Positions 33,401 to 45,285 of a DNA stretch of 64,000 nucleotides are shown here, piece after piece. The first letter of the stretch is position 1. Every line of letters starts with the position of its first letter. The DNA comes from Distichodus sexfasciatus (lineage: Eukaryota > Chordata > Actinopteri > Characiformes > Distichodontidae): NCBI GenBank assembly GCA_032718565.1, contig JAVGVS010000008.1, positions 2,851,579 to 2,915,578 of the forward strand. The letters are read 5' to 3'. Under the pieces are notes generated by a model. It made no database searches. It was given only the letters and a program-made list of their open reading frames with translations, and was not told the origin of the DNA. The position numbers were made by a program, and so were the translations under genes.

Positions 33401-36400
33401 CTATAGAACGGGGTTGTTATGTATTCTCATGCAATAACAGCCTTCAGCAATATAGTTCTGAACAAGACAGTTCTTAGGCTGATCCAGGAAGGCTCTGCAC
33501 AAGCTGCTCAAGCAATTGCTTAATGCTGTAAATGGAAACTCAAAAATAGTACCATACCTAGAAGTGCAACAGAATATTTTACGGTTCTCCGTATTGGTCA
33601 GCTGTGTTCTTTCAAGCATATAAAAACAGAAAATTGAGCATATGTGACAGTCTATGCGGCAGTGCATGTGTTGTCCTGGTAGCTTCTGCTGTAACAGCTG
33701 TGAGAGAGCATGCCACATACTGCCTTTTTGATTCAAGTGCCCTTTTTACCCCACTTGCCTCAGTATATTACTCAGTAATTTGGTCTGTACAACTTTCACC
33801 ATTTAATGTATGCTATGGATTACTCTGGTTTTATGTGTCTTTGGATGAGACATTTGGCCTCTCCTTCTCCTGTTTACTCACTCAGCTACTTTTCTACTTC
33901 AGCTCACTCTACCTGTGATTCCATTAAGGAATGCATCAATGTATTGCAGCTTTTTATTTTACGGAGCGATTAAGTAGTTTATATTCAGGTTGAAAGGCAT
34001 TACTGGTAGTCCCATCTCCTTCAGTTTTTTTTCTAGTTCTTGTGCTTCATAATAGCGTGATGTCATAAAATTACTGAGCACATGTACATGAATCTTATTC
34101 ATTCTTTGATTCTTTTATTTTGATTGCCGGTTATGAATATGTATCATTTATAGAACAAAAGGATATAACTCTTACATTTACTCAGTTTAAAAAAAAAATA
34201 ACTGATTAATCTTGATGCTTTTTGGTCATGATTTGTCTTTTTAGATGGTCAGGTCAAGACTGCCCTTTGTTCTTATTGCCCCTCTTGACTCACAATTTTT
34301 CCCACTGTGACCCGAGAGAGACCTAAAGTGATCTGAAGTGATTATATTGACTTGGTGTCCAGTGAGAAATGAGATGATTTTAGCCATCTGTGCTATATTG
34401 ACTGAAAAGAAGAAGAATACTACGCTTTTAGTGCAGTTTTTCCCTTTTCATTATTAAACGTGTGTCCTGTCAGTGATTTGACACCAGAGGATTTTCTCAT
34501 TTTTTGTTTTTTCTAATAGCGGTTTACTCCGTTTTTGTATAGCAGTGTAAAATATGACTGATGTACTGTAAATAAGTGTGAGACTATCTCTGCAACAAAA
34601 TGTGCAGGCCACCATGGTAAATTTCGAGTAGAAAGCTAACAGCAATTCTATTAATAGAGCCCACTTCCTGTTCCTCCTTCTTAAATGTTCACGTTGTATT
34701 AGAGCTGTTTACACAAGACGTGCGTATCCTTTGTATCCTGACGGGAGTTGTATGAGCACACTGCAGCCTTGATAATGTTATGAGCCAATATCCATCAGTT
34801 GTCCACGAAGTTGTCATTGTACTGATCAGTGATGAGTGAAAAGACATGAAGACAAGGATAAAGGATGACCCTTAATCAGTCTTAATCTCGGTCAAGGTAA
34901 TAGCACTTTTGTGACTTTTAAGAGCTGCTAGTAAATTGTAAAATCTAACTTCATCATTTATCACTTATCCACAAGATGACAGTTATCTTATTTTTAATCA
35001 TTTATTGTATGACACCGTTTGAAAAAAAGAAGAATGCATCAGAGTGAAATGAAAGAACTCCAGCTTTTCTGCTCTGTCACACAACCGAGGTCCCATTCAG
35101 TTTCCTAGCAACAGTGAATCCAGGCTATTTATTTTTACAGTTAAGAGCTATAGACCAGATCTATTTTGACTGTTCCTCCAATGTCTTCACTTTCAGTATA
35201 TGTAAGCATGCTTTTGACACCTTTATGTCTAGTTGATACAGATATTTCCTTTCACACTCTCACTCTTTCTGCCCTCTTACCCAGTCGCCCTGTGTAGCGG
35301 AAGACATTGAGAAACACCTTGAGACACAGTCTCAAAACACCACAGCCATCAGAGCCCACAGGGAGAAAGCATCAGCTGAGATATTTGCAGGCAGAAAAAA
35401 TGTTTACCACTTTGTACCCCTTCACCTCTACTCTTGCCATAGCTGCAAAAATGAAGTGTGAAAAACAGCAGGCTTATTTGGCATCCTGTGTGAGATGTTT
35501 AATCTCATTTGTACATTACGTTTGTTAGACAAAGTTAAACTCATCACTCGTAGAGTCTTGAGCGTAGGAGGATTGACTTGGGGATGAGACCTCTACTGGG
35601 CCTCTCTTACGCTTCCTGCTTGGCCTCTATATAAAGCCCAGCAGTTGAAGGGTGTCCTCACATTTGGAGACGTGCCCTGCAAGGCAATGGGAGGGGTCTG
35701 TGCTTGTGTAAGTGAGAGAGACCCTATGGCTTTATGGGAACATTAGAAAAATGATAAGTATATTATCACAGTTATTGCTACTGCTGATGTCTCTTAAAGT
35801 TAATTTTGCAGTCTCTTAAGAATTTGCTAAAGAACTCACTGCACTTTTGGTTTTTGTTGGAAAAAAGTTATCTGCAGTTTTTGTTTAATCTGGATTCATT
35901 ATTCATCATAAACATCCTAATTTGCATATTTGCATGACAGTATATTTGCATAACAATCAATAATATCATAATGATTAACAAGTGACAATCAGTGCTTTGT
36001 GTTCTTTAAGTTTAAAATAATGTAGCTTAGTCTGCAAAGTCTAGAAATGCACATATTTAGGCAATACTGGAGCTGAGAAAGCAAAACAGGAGAAGCAGCA
36101 TATGGCCTGTCCATTAATAGTTAATGACCATCCTTTGGCACATGACTTTAGGGTGTTGTGTTATCAAGGCCATGAACTCTCATGCAGTGCTCTTTGTGTT
36201 TTGTCAGACATTATTGGTTGACATTTATTCATCATGGGAACCTTACATAGTTTAGAAGGTTAATGGTCATGTTTTGGTAAAGGTCACAGAAAATCAACTG
36301 ATGCTGTCAGTCTGGGATAATTAAAATTGTCAATTATTTTACAAGCCTGTTAAAAAGGATAGTTTATTCAAAGTTTACCAAGCTATTAAGATTGCTGAAT

Positions 36401-37554
36401 GTTCCTGGATAAAAATGTTCCAAAAGATGAGCCTTGTTTAGACAGAATGGAGACCATGTGACTCCTGGGAATGTTTCCCAAACCAGTGTCCAGAGAGTGA
36501 ACCCAGATCTCACATCAGAATCCAGTTATGATAAGTGCCAAATGTTCTTTTAATGAGGGTCACAGCTAGTCTTGTCATGTCTGAAAAGTAATATTGTTTC
36601 ATTTTTGGTAAATGTGAAAAACAGTATCACCACAAAGTGGGTTGAGAACTGATTCTCTATAGCATGAACTGTAAATGCCTTATTGATCATCTGCATGCCT
36701 CAGTATCACTTCAGCTTTCCACATGAATCTGGTGTCTAATGAAAAGAAATGTATTTCTTACACTGAGCAAATTATCACATTAGACATCATCTGGTATAGC
36801 TACTGTATCCAGTATTTTGATCTGTGGCCTCGACCACATGTACTGTACCTCTTGGGATGTGACTTGTTTTTTGAGAGTAATAAGTAAGCTGGCTTGATTC
36901 ATGATCAATTCTGCTTTCACTTTGTTTCTGTACCCATGAACCACAATTTCACCCAGCCACTTCCTTTGTCTGAAAAGTTCAATGCAGTCCATTAGGCTTT
37001 TTCACAATGGGTTTTAGAAATTAAATGATTATGTGCCACAAATCAGTGTTCTGAATGAGTAGTTACTCCTTTGCATGTCAATTTTGTGGATGAATTTAAA
37101 AATTACTAAAACAACATGCTTTTAAAAAGAGCACATTCTTATTTAGCATTTTAAGCAGGGGTTAAGAAGCTTAAAGTGTTCCAAGATTTGCCATAATATC
37201 CCTGGATCTGGAACATCTTTTAACACAACATTCAAAATGAGTATCTAGTAGGACCATCATGCTGTTTTTATGTGCCAGACATCATTAGTCTCTCCCCTTA
37301 TATCTCTAGGATCATCATATTAGTCATACCTTCTGTGCTTGTGTGCACGTATGTGAGTAAATAAAATTATGCAGTGGAGTGTGAGGGATAATGTGTGTTT
37401 TCCCATGCAGCGATGTTCCATAGGACTTACTACACATATAAAATTTTATATATATATAATATATATAAATAGAAATAGGCAAGTACTAAATCTAATGAAT
37501 ACATAGCTATATAACCCCAAAATATAGGTTACTATTGTAAACAATATCTGTACT

Positions 37555-37576
37555 GTGTGTGTGTGTGTGTGTGTGT
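37555..37576 (+). repeat. (TG)n microsatellite
   Basis: Short gt run. Confidence 0.9.
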
Positions 37577-38337
37577 AATAGAATAGAATATCCATGTAAA
37601 GTGCAGTGTGCCAGTTGTAGGTTGTATGGACTTAAATCCACCTTGTTTTTCAGCTTTTTAAGCAGCACTGGATTTCTGGGTTTCACCTTGAGTTCAGAAT
37701 CACATTAAGCATAAAATCAGATGAATTTAGTATATTCAGCTAAAATAAAAAAAGTTACATCTGCAGTTTTGTCGTTGTTACTAATGTCTTTGTTGCATGT
37801 GTGACACTGGAGCCACAAGCTAATATTTTTTCAAAACTTCTTGTGATTCTATTCTTTAGTGACCTGGCATGATGGATGTCTTGGTCAATTATTTACGGTA
37901 TATCTCAATGTGAGTGTTATTTATCTAGCTATGTTGTCCTAATTCTCCTGTGCTCAGGTGTTATTCTCTGCATTTTTTCTCATGGACCTTGTCCAGTTTT
38001 AGGCTTTTCTAAACATTCAAGCTCTCTGGTGTTTTTTTCCTTGTGTTGTGTTTGTGGGTAGTGAGCACACGTGGCTTAGCGCAGGAGCCTCCGGCCTGGC
38101 AAGCTGCTGAGACGCATGTTTTGACCCACGTGGACGCCCATGCTAAGGGCATTCCACGGTCTAAAAGAGGAAAGACAACTGACAGAAGTGATCTGTCGTG
38201 CAGGAAATAAAACAATATATTATGCTGGTTTTAGTAAATCCTTTAAAATGTTTTAAATTTCTTCCATTGGTGAACTCCTAAACTTCCCTTAATTAATGGA
38301 GCTGAATTGAAACAAAGGTCTAAACTAGGGGTGTTTC

Positions 38338-38911
38338 AGAGAGTGAAAAGAAAAAGAGAGAGACTGAAGGAGATGAAGAGACAAGGAGACAGAAGGAGCA
38401 TAAAAGGGGACAGAGAGAGAGAGAGAGAGAGAGAGAGAACAAGAGAGCCTGAGGCAGTGAAAGAAAAACAGAAAAAGGAGAAAAAAAAGAAATAGACAGA
38501 AGGAGAGAGAAAGTGAAGAAAATAAAGAGGCATAAGGAGAGAAAGAGACGGAGAAAGAGAGCTAGACTGAAGGGGAAGAGAGAGAATGAGAGAGACAGAA
38601 TGAGAATGAGATGTAGACAGAAGAAGAGACAGACGACAAGAGCAAGTGACAAACAGAAGAAAGGGAGATAGAGGTAAAGGGACAGAAGGGGATACTAATG
38701 GGGAAAAAGAGAGATGGAGAGAGGGAGAGGGGGAGAGAGAGAGAGAGGGAGAGATGGAGAGGGAGGGAGGGGAGAGAGAGGGAGGGAGGGGAGAGAGAGG
38801 GAGAGAGAGGGAGAGAGAAAGAGAGGGGGAGAGAGGCAGAAGGAGGGAAAGAGATGTGAAGAATGAATGGATGGGCGGGAGAGGGAGAGGGAGGGAGGGA
38901 GAGAGAGAGAG
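38338..38911 (+). repeat. Long purine (GA-rich) tract
   Basis: About 575 bases, almost all A and G on the plus strand, with pure (GA)n cores near 38410-38438 and 38730-38760 and GGGA units near 38760-38810. ORFs across it are low-complexity artefacts. Lies in the trak1 5' intron. Confidence 0.9.
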
Positions 38912-41900
38912 AATGTGTGAACAAATGTGGCGGACTCATGCTCGTCTCACTTGTAATATTGTGCCTGTAATTGCTGAAACACTGCATCCTTTTGTGCAGG
39001 GCAACTAGCCTTTCAGAAAGTGAAGGCATCAATCATGTCTCGTGGTAAACCTTTCACAAACACATAAACCCATTCTGTCCTACACGTCCTCCTGATTGGA
39101 GCCGTCTAATTTCTCCCACAGTGTAGAAGGTCATTTTTAGTTAGCCCACTTTAAGTCTGCAGTGCTGTAGTCAATATTATATTACATCCTGGCTCAGCAT
39201 TTAAACATCTTTACTGATGGAATATCACATGCCACTGAGGTTCAGCCGTGGGGCACACAGGGACAAAGAGAGCGCGGATACTGACACTGGCAGCGTTGGA
39301 GCCTCTCACACCTATAATGCCCCACATGGTTTCTGTCAGGGACACGGAGTGCAGATATGACGTGTGCTAATGGAAATAATCATGATGTCCCACAAAGCAA
39401 ACAGTTTAAACCCCTTCTGTTCTTCAATGTGGCCTTTGGCCTGATGTTCATGCGTGAATTCATATGCACTGTGTTACATAAGAAAATGTCTCCAATGAGC
39501 ACAAAGATAGCGTGATGATGCATGTCATCTGCATTGTCAGTTTGCTGACAATACCCATATACTCACAGAGTAATGTAATATTGTTATTATAAAGAAGAAG
39601 GACTAAATGATGTTTCTTTAATTTTTCATTTTTAAATCATTAGACGCTATGCACAGTATATTGATGTGGTCTGTGTATCTCTTGGGATGTGATTTGTGCC
39701 TTGAGAGTAATAAGAAAGAGCTTTTGGTTCGATTCAGGGTGAATTTTGCTTTCACGTTGTTTCACTGTATAAGCTCATGCAGTTACTTCACAAAAAATGT
39801 CACACCTAAAAGTTCAGTGACCTCTATTAGATCATTTCATAATAGGTTTTAGCAAAATACAATGATTATGCACCACTAATCAGTGACTTGGCACAAAATC
39901 TGCACATTTGTATTTTATAAAACTGCTGAAGAAAGACACTTTTGTTGTTGTTGGATGTCATGCTAGTCTGAAGTACAGAATCTGTTTCAAATGTCAATTT
40001 TCTTTACTGATGTCATAAATTATTATTTACCTCAGCTCATGAGGGATAGATGTGCTGCTGTTTTCTAGATCATCTGGAGGGTGATGTGCTCCATTGTCAT
40101 CATTATCAACTGAGTAACACTTAATCATTTATTCAGTTATGAACTTTTTTGATTCCTCTACTACCCAGCATATATTTTAAAATCTAGAATATGAAAAGGG
40201 TTTATTACACTTAACAAGAGTCAACTGCTGTGTTTTATTAATATGTGTGTGTTGGAGGATTGTGTGCTACATTGTGGGAATACCACACTGTAACCTAGCT
40301 TGTTGCTGTTATTGTTTGTTATACACTTACATCAGAAAATGGTTGGAACATGATGTGGGTGCTGGTGTCATTTATTATGGGTGACTGGTTTTTGCTTCAT
40401 TGTGGAACTATTTTGCTCTTGATAGCTTTATTTGTTTTGTCATTTTTTTTCGATTTACATTTTTATATAAGTTGTCATTGACTTTTCATGTGAATCATTC
40501 AGATATCAAATATGTTCCACAATCCAATCCCGAAATTCAAACATTTTGGTTCTACAATTTCTGAATGAAGATGGGGAAAGCCATATATTACATATAATTG
40601 TTTTGGTTTTTTGACTGTCCAGATTCTGTAGAACAACCAATGGTCTGCACACATTAACTGCACACTGTTGACAAGCACAGTCACGACGCTTGTGATTATG
40701 GGCTTTAATTTGTGTTAACCAGTGTAGTATAACTGTATCTTACTTTGTAGAGCTGTGAATGACTCATTTGCTACTCAGAAACTCCCTTGCCTTCATCCTT
40801 CAAACCACTAGTCTATAACCTAGGAGTTCATAGGCCTTACTCCATACAAATGAAACATGAGATTAAGCAACAGTATCAGATGCACAAGTTAAAACCCATA
40901 GAGCAGCTTGCATCACTGGGAGAGGCTGCACATCTGTGGTCAGTGTGATTGTTATTGAGAAAGACCAGACACAAACAGCCTTGGTTAAAGCCAATCCTGG
41001 TTCAGCTTATTCATCAGCAAGAAGGAATGGGAGAACTTGTTCTGTGCAGTGTCTACTCTCCTCAGTGTGCAGGGGACAACGTGCTACGTGGTGTGAGACA
41101 TGTAATATGTCTGTCTGTCTATTTCAAAAAAGCAACAATCTCCAGACAATCTCTTGTCACCTGCATCATCCTACTGTAAAGCTGAGAGCTTGGAGACTAA
41201 AGGCCTGGAATGAATCGTGTCACTGTATTTTTATTTTTTTAAATTCAGTCCCTATTTATAGAAACACTCCTTCAGTGCCCTGTCTGGTGTCCTAAATGGC
41301 TGCACTGCAATTTACCAGGTTGCAGTATTTTAAAGTGTCTAGGTTCAAGATCATTTTTGTACCTTGGCTCTGCACATCAATAACAGTTCAGTCAACTCCA
41401 AAAACTCAATTTAAAAATGGTTTTAGCCAAATGCTAGAATTAAATGTGTGTTTTTGTTTGTGGCTGTGAGGTGTATGATAGTGGGGGAACAGCTCTGCTG
41501 ATGTGCTGTAATGGTATGAGTAAATTCTGGATTAGAAATGGTGAGATTCTAGTCTTTAAAATCTGCCTCTGGCTAGAGTAAACAAATCTGTGCTCATACA
41601 GCTTTTTCAGGCTAAGGTGTGTAAAAATAGTGTTTCAGCCTTGGGAAACACCATGAATGCTGACTAAATAGCTAGGAAGTGAACAGCTGTAGAACATACT
41701 GCATTGTTGTCCTTATTACTGCTCTTAGCTAATTGTTGGAGCAATGTTAGCTCAACGCTTAACTTATTTTTCACTTCTTGCAAAATGTGATGTTGCCATC
41801 TGACTGACTGACTGAAATGTATCTTCGATACTGGTGAAGGTCAATTTTTTTTTTTGCTATGGAGTGATCACACATAAGGTCTCTTATCTCTGCTATGAGG

Positions 41901-42717
41901 AGTGAAGAGCTCATGCAAATCGTTAAGTCCTCTGTTCACATTTGTCCTAAGCAGGGCATTGAGAGTGTTTTGGGGGGAAATGGAATCTCTTCGTGAAACA
42001 GAATTTACAGCAGAGAGCAATAACGGAACACAAGACATCAGATAGCCAGATATAACCTGCAAACTTGTGGTGAAAAATCAGAAGACAGAATATCTCACTG
42101 ACGTTATTTTACTGTATATTGTTGTGAAATGCTTGTGCCATAACAGTCATGTACATCTTATATTCATTTTCATCATTGTTGAGGGCAAACCTGATAAATT
42201 TCTTATTTAAAAAACAAGTTTTAGGTGCTCTGTTTGGTAGTTAATAAGATTTAGTGCTAACAGCTCCTGTGGCCTGGTATGACTGGATGGTTATTGACCA
42301 CTCAGACGGGGGGTTTGCGGTGAACGCAGCAAATGCAGCTTAATGGCTTCTGACTAACACACCGACAGATGGGGTGAAGTACTGAGCCAGTCAATTCTGG
42401 ATTTATTTTACTTTGCTCACTTTCTCAAATTGATTAGTGAGGTTTTTACAGCTTGACTCTCACCCTACACTAACAGCAGTCCTTGTGTTCTATAGACAGC
42501 TTCTTTAGAGCATGTAATGAAATTTTTTGCAGTAAAGCAATTAGCATTAGCAATTAGTCACACATCTACTGTATTTGGCTAGTTAGGTTTTATTTCATAA
42601 GTATTTCATTGTAGCTGCTAGAGGTAAAGTTCAATTGGATAGTCAATGAGTTACTTTGGGGTAACACTCAGTATTATTTAACTGTATCTTCTCAAGCTAC
42701 AAACAACTTATGATTAA

Positions 42718-43055
42718 GGGCCTATGTACACCAAACACATTGTTTCCACTGAGAGAAGTCAAAACCTCACTTCCATAGTGCTTTCTCTCAGCGCTTGTTA
42801 TTGCTAAGTTACGAAAAGCATGTGTTTACTTGCACGGTTTATCTCATGCGCCCAATCTCGTCTTGAAGACGTGAGAATCTATTTAAAACACTGCCATTAA
42901 TGCTAAGATGTGATTTCTCTCCATCTTGTCGGCTAAACTAGCTTAAAGAAACGTTAAAAAAAAGGAACTAACGCGGGAGTGCCCGATGACGCTTTTCGTA
43001 ACTTGACTACAAAAAGCGCTTTGAGGTTTTGAGCGCTCTCGGCAACAACAGACCC
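42718..43055. mobile_element. PIF/Harbinger-type MITE
   Basis: 338 bases flanked by TAA on both sides (42715-42717, 43056-43058), a TWA target duplication typical of PIF/Harbinger. The ends are GGGCCTATGT and, inverted, GGGTCTGTTG. Internal inverted symmetry is visible: gttacgaaaagc near 42810 pairs with gcttttcgtaac near 42990, and tcaaaacctca occurs near both ends in inverted orientation. Located in the trak1 5' region. Confidence 0.7.
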
Positions 43056-43985
43056 TAAATGTATTTAAGCTACAGGCGAGTTACTGTTTTAAAATAGTGG
43101 TTAGCTACTCTACAGGTTACTGAGCTGTGGGATAAGCAAATTAATACAAAAAGTGAAACAGTGAAAAAGTAATATGAAAGTCTATATATTTTAACAATGT
43201 AATGTCAAATCAGTTCTCAGTGGCATTTTGGGTGTGGAGTGTTTTGATTTTCTGCTTGTATAAGTTACATTCAAATATGTAAGCTATGTCTGTCTCATCT
43301 GTCAGAGTCATTTTAATTTATATCGACACACATTCATGCTTCCATCTTCGCCAAGGTGCCAAGAGCGTGCTGTGCCGTATGGGCATGGTAACTTACCAGA
43401 AGCTACTTCTGACAATTTGGAAACACCTGCTAATTAAAAGTACATGTGTTTGCATAGAGAAAAAAATAATAGCATTTTTTGTAATGATGTAACAATTTCC
43501 TATGCTGTATCTATATTTGTAAAAAATATATAGTTATATATAGTATATAGTAATATATAGTATACCGGACAAGCATGTAAAAAGTAGCTTTACTACTGAT
43601 AAGAAACTGAAAAATTAGTTCAGTTAGTAATAGATCATTTTATGTACTCCAACACTAGTGACATTCTCCTGGACTGAACTGCCTGGGGCAGGAAGCAGGA
43701 TGTGTGGATTATCCAGCTGCTGTGATTTATTATCTGATCTTAACTTACGATAAAATTTCTCTGAAAATTAAAAATGAATAAAAATGCTGGGTGTAAATAA
43801 TTTAATATGTAAAACCACTAATGATCCACGTAATGCTAATGTTTGGTGGTGCTTAAGACTTTTACCATGTTCATTTATCTTCTTTGCCTTAACATTGTCA
43901 CTTATGGATTAAACCATTGAGTGCTCATTCTCGTTACCTAAAACATACCCTTTGTCATCTCTCCTTTGTCTTTTTTCCTTCTGTA

Positions 43986-44326
43986 GGCCTCCTGCACTAA
44001 AGATGCATGGTATTGAATGACTTCCAGCTGAGCTGTGTGTGGGGGTCCGGGTGTCTTCTCCCCGTGTCGCTCAGCTGTTTCCGGGTACTGCCCTATGGCT
44101 CGTGCAGCTGACGTGTGAAAAGCAGCCAAGCTGGACACCACAGCTTTGCCCCCCACCGCCTCTGCCTCAGCCCTGCCCCCTTCGACCAGCCCTGTGCGCC
44201 TGCTGCCCCAAACCCCGGCCGCCCTCACCGTCACCTCCACCCCAATCCATAAAGAGGAGCACTATGTGAGCGAGGAAGCACAAAAGCAGGCCAGTCTGCT
44301 CTATAGAGATGCAGAAACCATTACAG
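43986..44326 (+). other. trak1: Candidate alternative 5' exon of trak1 with an in-frame TGA
   Basis: Bounded by ccttctgtag|GCC and ttacag|gtaggg, with coding-like composition (GC-rich, proline/serine/threonine-rich, no stop from 44119 to the donor). It ends in phase 1 with a G, so joining to 53017 yields D-V-C-N-S-T-D, the residues found at this junction in mammalian TRAK1. The frame contains ATG 44092-44094, then TGA seven codons later, then an open run ending EEAQKQASLLYRDAETIT. It may be a 5' UTR exon, a CTG-initiated exon (CTG near 44131 in good context), or a coding exon broken by a stop. Not recognised from any known isoform. Confidence 0.5.
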
Positions 44327-44660
44327 GTAGGGGATGAAACTCAACATGCCGATTCAACCTGCCGAGTCAGTCCACGCACACGGTTTTGTAATGAGTGTTT
44401 GACGGTTGCTGTACTGAACTTTGCTGAGCCTTGTGGGATTCGTTTCTTTTGCCGTTGCTAGCAGCATCATTCCTTGCAGCTGGTGTAGTATGACAGCAAA
44501 GTGTGATTTAGAGTGATAACAGTGTGCATATCAAGATTTTGTTACATCTGACAATAAGCAAACCAAAGTGAATCTGTTTGTCCAAAAAACTGTTGGCTAT
44601 GTTTTTCTAGGGTTAGGGATTAGATTTCTAATTGTTATATGGGTAAAAGGGCTATTATTT

Positions 44661-44872
44661 AGTGAGTGAGTGATTATTTGTCATTGTTAACACACCACAG
44701 CACACAGTGTGAAGAAAGGAAGTGAATGACCAGTGAGCAGCTCCCAGGGAGCAGTGCGTGGGGATAGTACATTGCTCATTGACTACCTCACTGGTACCTT
44801 TACCGTTCCGGGATTCGAACCAGCAACCTTCTGATCATGAGGTGAATTCCATTACGTGACCAACTGCCCTAT
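44661..44872 (-). mobile_element. tRNA-derived SINE (family 1, copy 4)
   Basis: Inverted copy downstream of the 44-kb exon. It contains gattatttgtcattgttaac on the left and the inverted B-box gggattcgaaccagcaacc on the right. Confidence 0.8.
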
Positions 44873-45149
44873 CTATTTAGTAATTTATTATTTACATTAT
44901 ACTTTACACAGTACATATAATATACAATTAAATTATATTCATATAGTGTTTTTACCAAAAGAAATAGTCAGTTTTACAATATTGCTGGGTCCAAGTCCCT
45001 AACAGGTAAGCTCAAGGTGACTGTGTCTAAGAAAATCTCCCTCTGTGGTATCCCTTAAAAATTGTAGGCTACTGGCAAACATTTGCTGTTAACCTTTGGC
45101 AATGTTGCTGTAAATTTGCAGCAAGGTCATATTTTCACATGCAAATTAG

Positions 45150-45285
45150 GTTTGTAGCCTTGTAGGTTACGTCTTCGAATCCCGGATGAGTAAATTTACC
45201 ACTGAGGTAACCCCAAGCACAGCTTCGTTGTGGTTCACTGTCTGCTTTGCTGTGGTGTGTTCACACTCACTTTTCAGTGCCTTCA
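45150..45285 (+). mobile_element. tRNA-derived SINE (family 1, partial copy 5)
   Basis: Partial copy with B-box-like cttcgaatcccgg, body taccactgaggtaacccc and tail cttcgttgtggttcactg; internal deletion relative to the other copies. Confidence 0.65.

Larger units (their letters stand above)
31767..43985. other. trak1 5' intron or upstream region
   Basis: Twelve kb with purine tracts, a TG repeat, AT-rich runs near 37440 and a Harbinger MITE. ORFs of 60-120 codons here lack splice context or recognisable content. No gene supported. Confidence 0.6.

Noticed and set aside
38307..39032. ORFs of 110-156 aa (Arg/Glu or Ser/Leu rich)
   Set aside because: Low-complexity translation of the GA tract with no splice or start support.
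40936..41295. 119-aa plus-strand ORF
   Set aside because: No ATG-supported homology, no splice context and a normal chance ORF for this length of intron.
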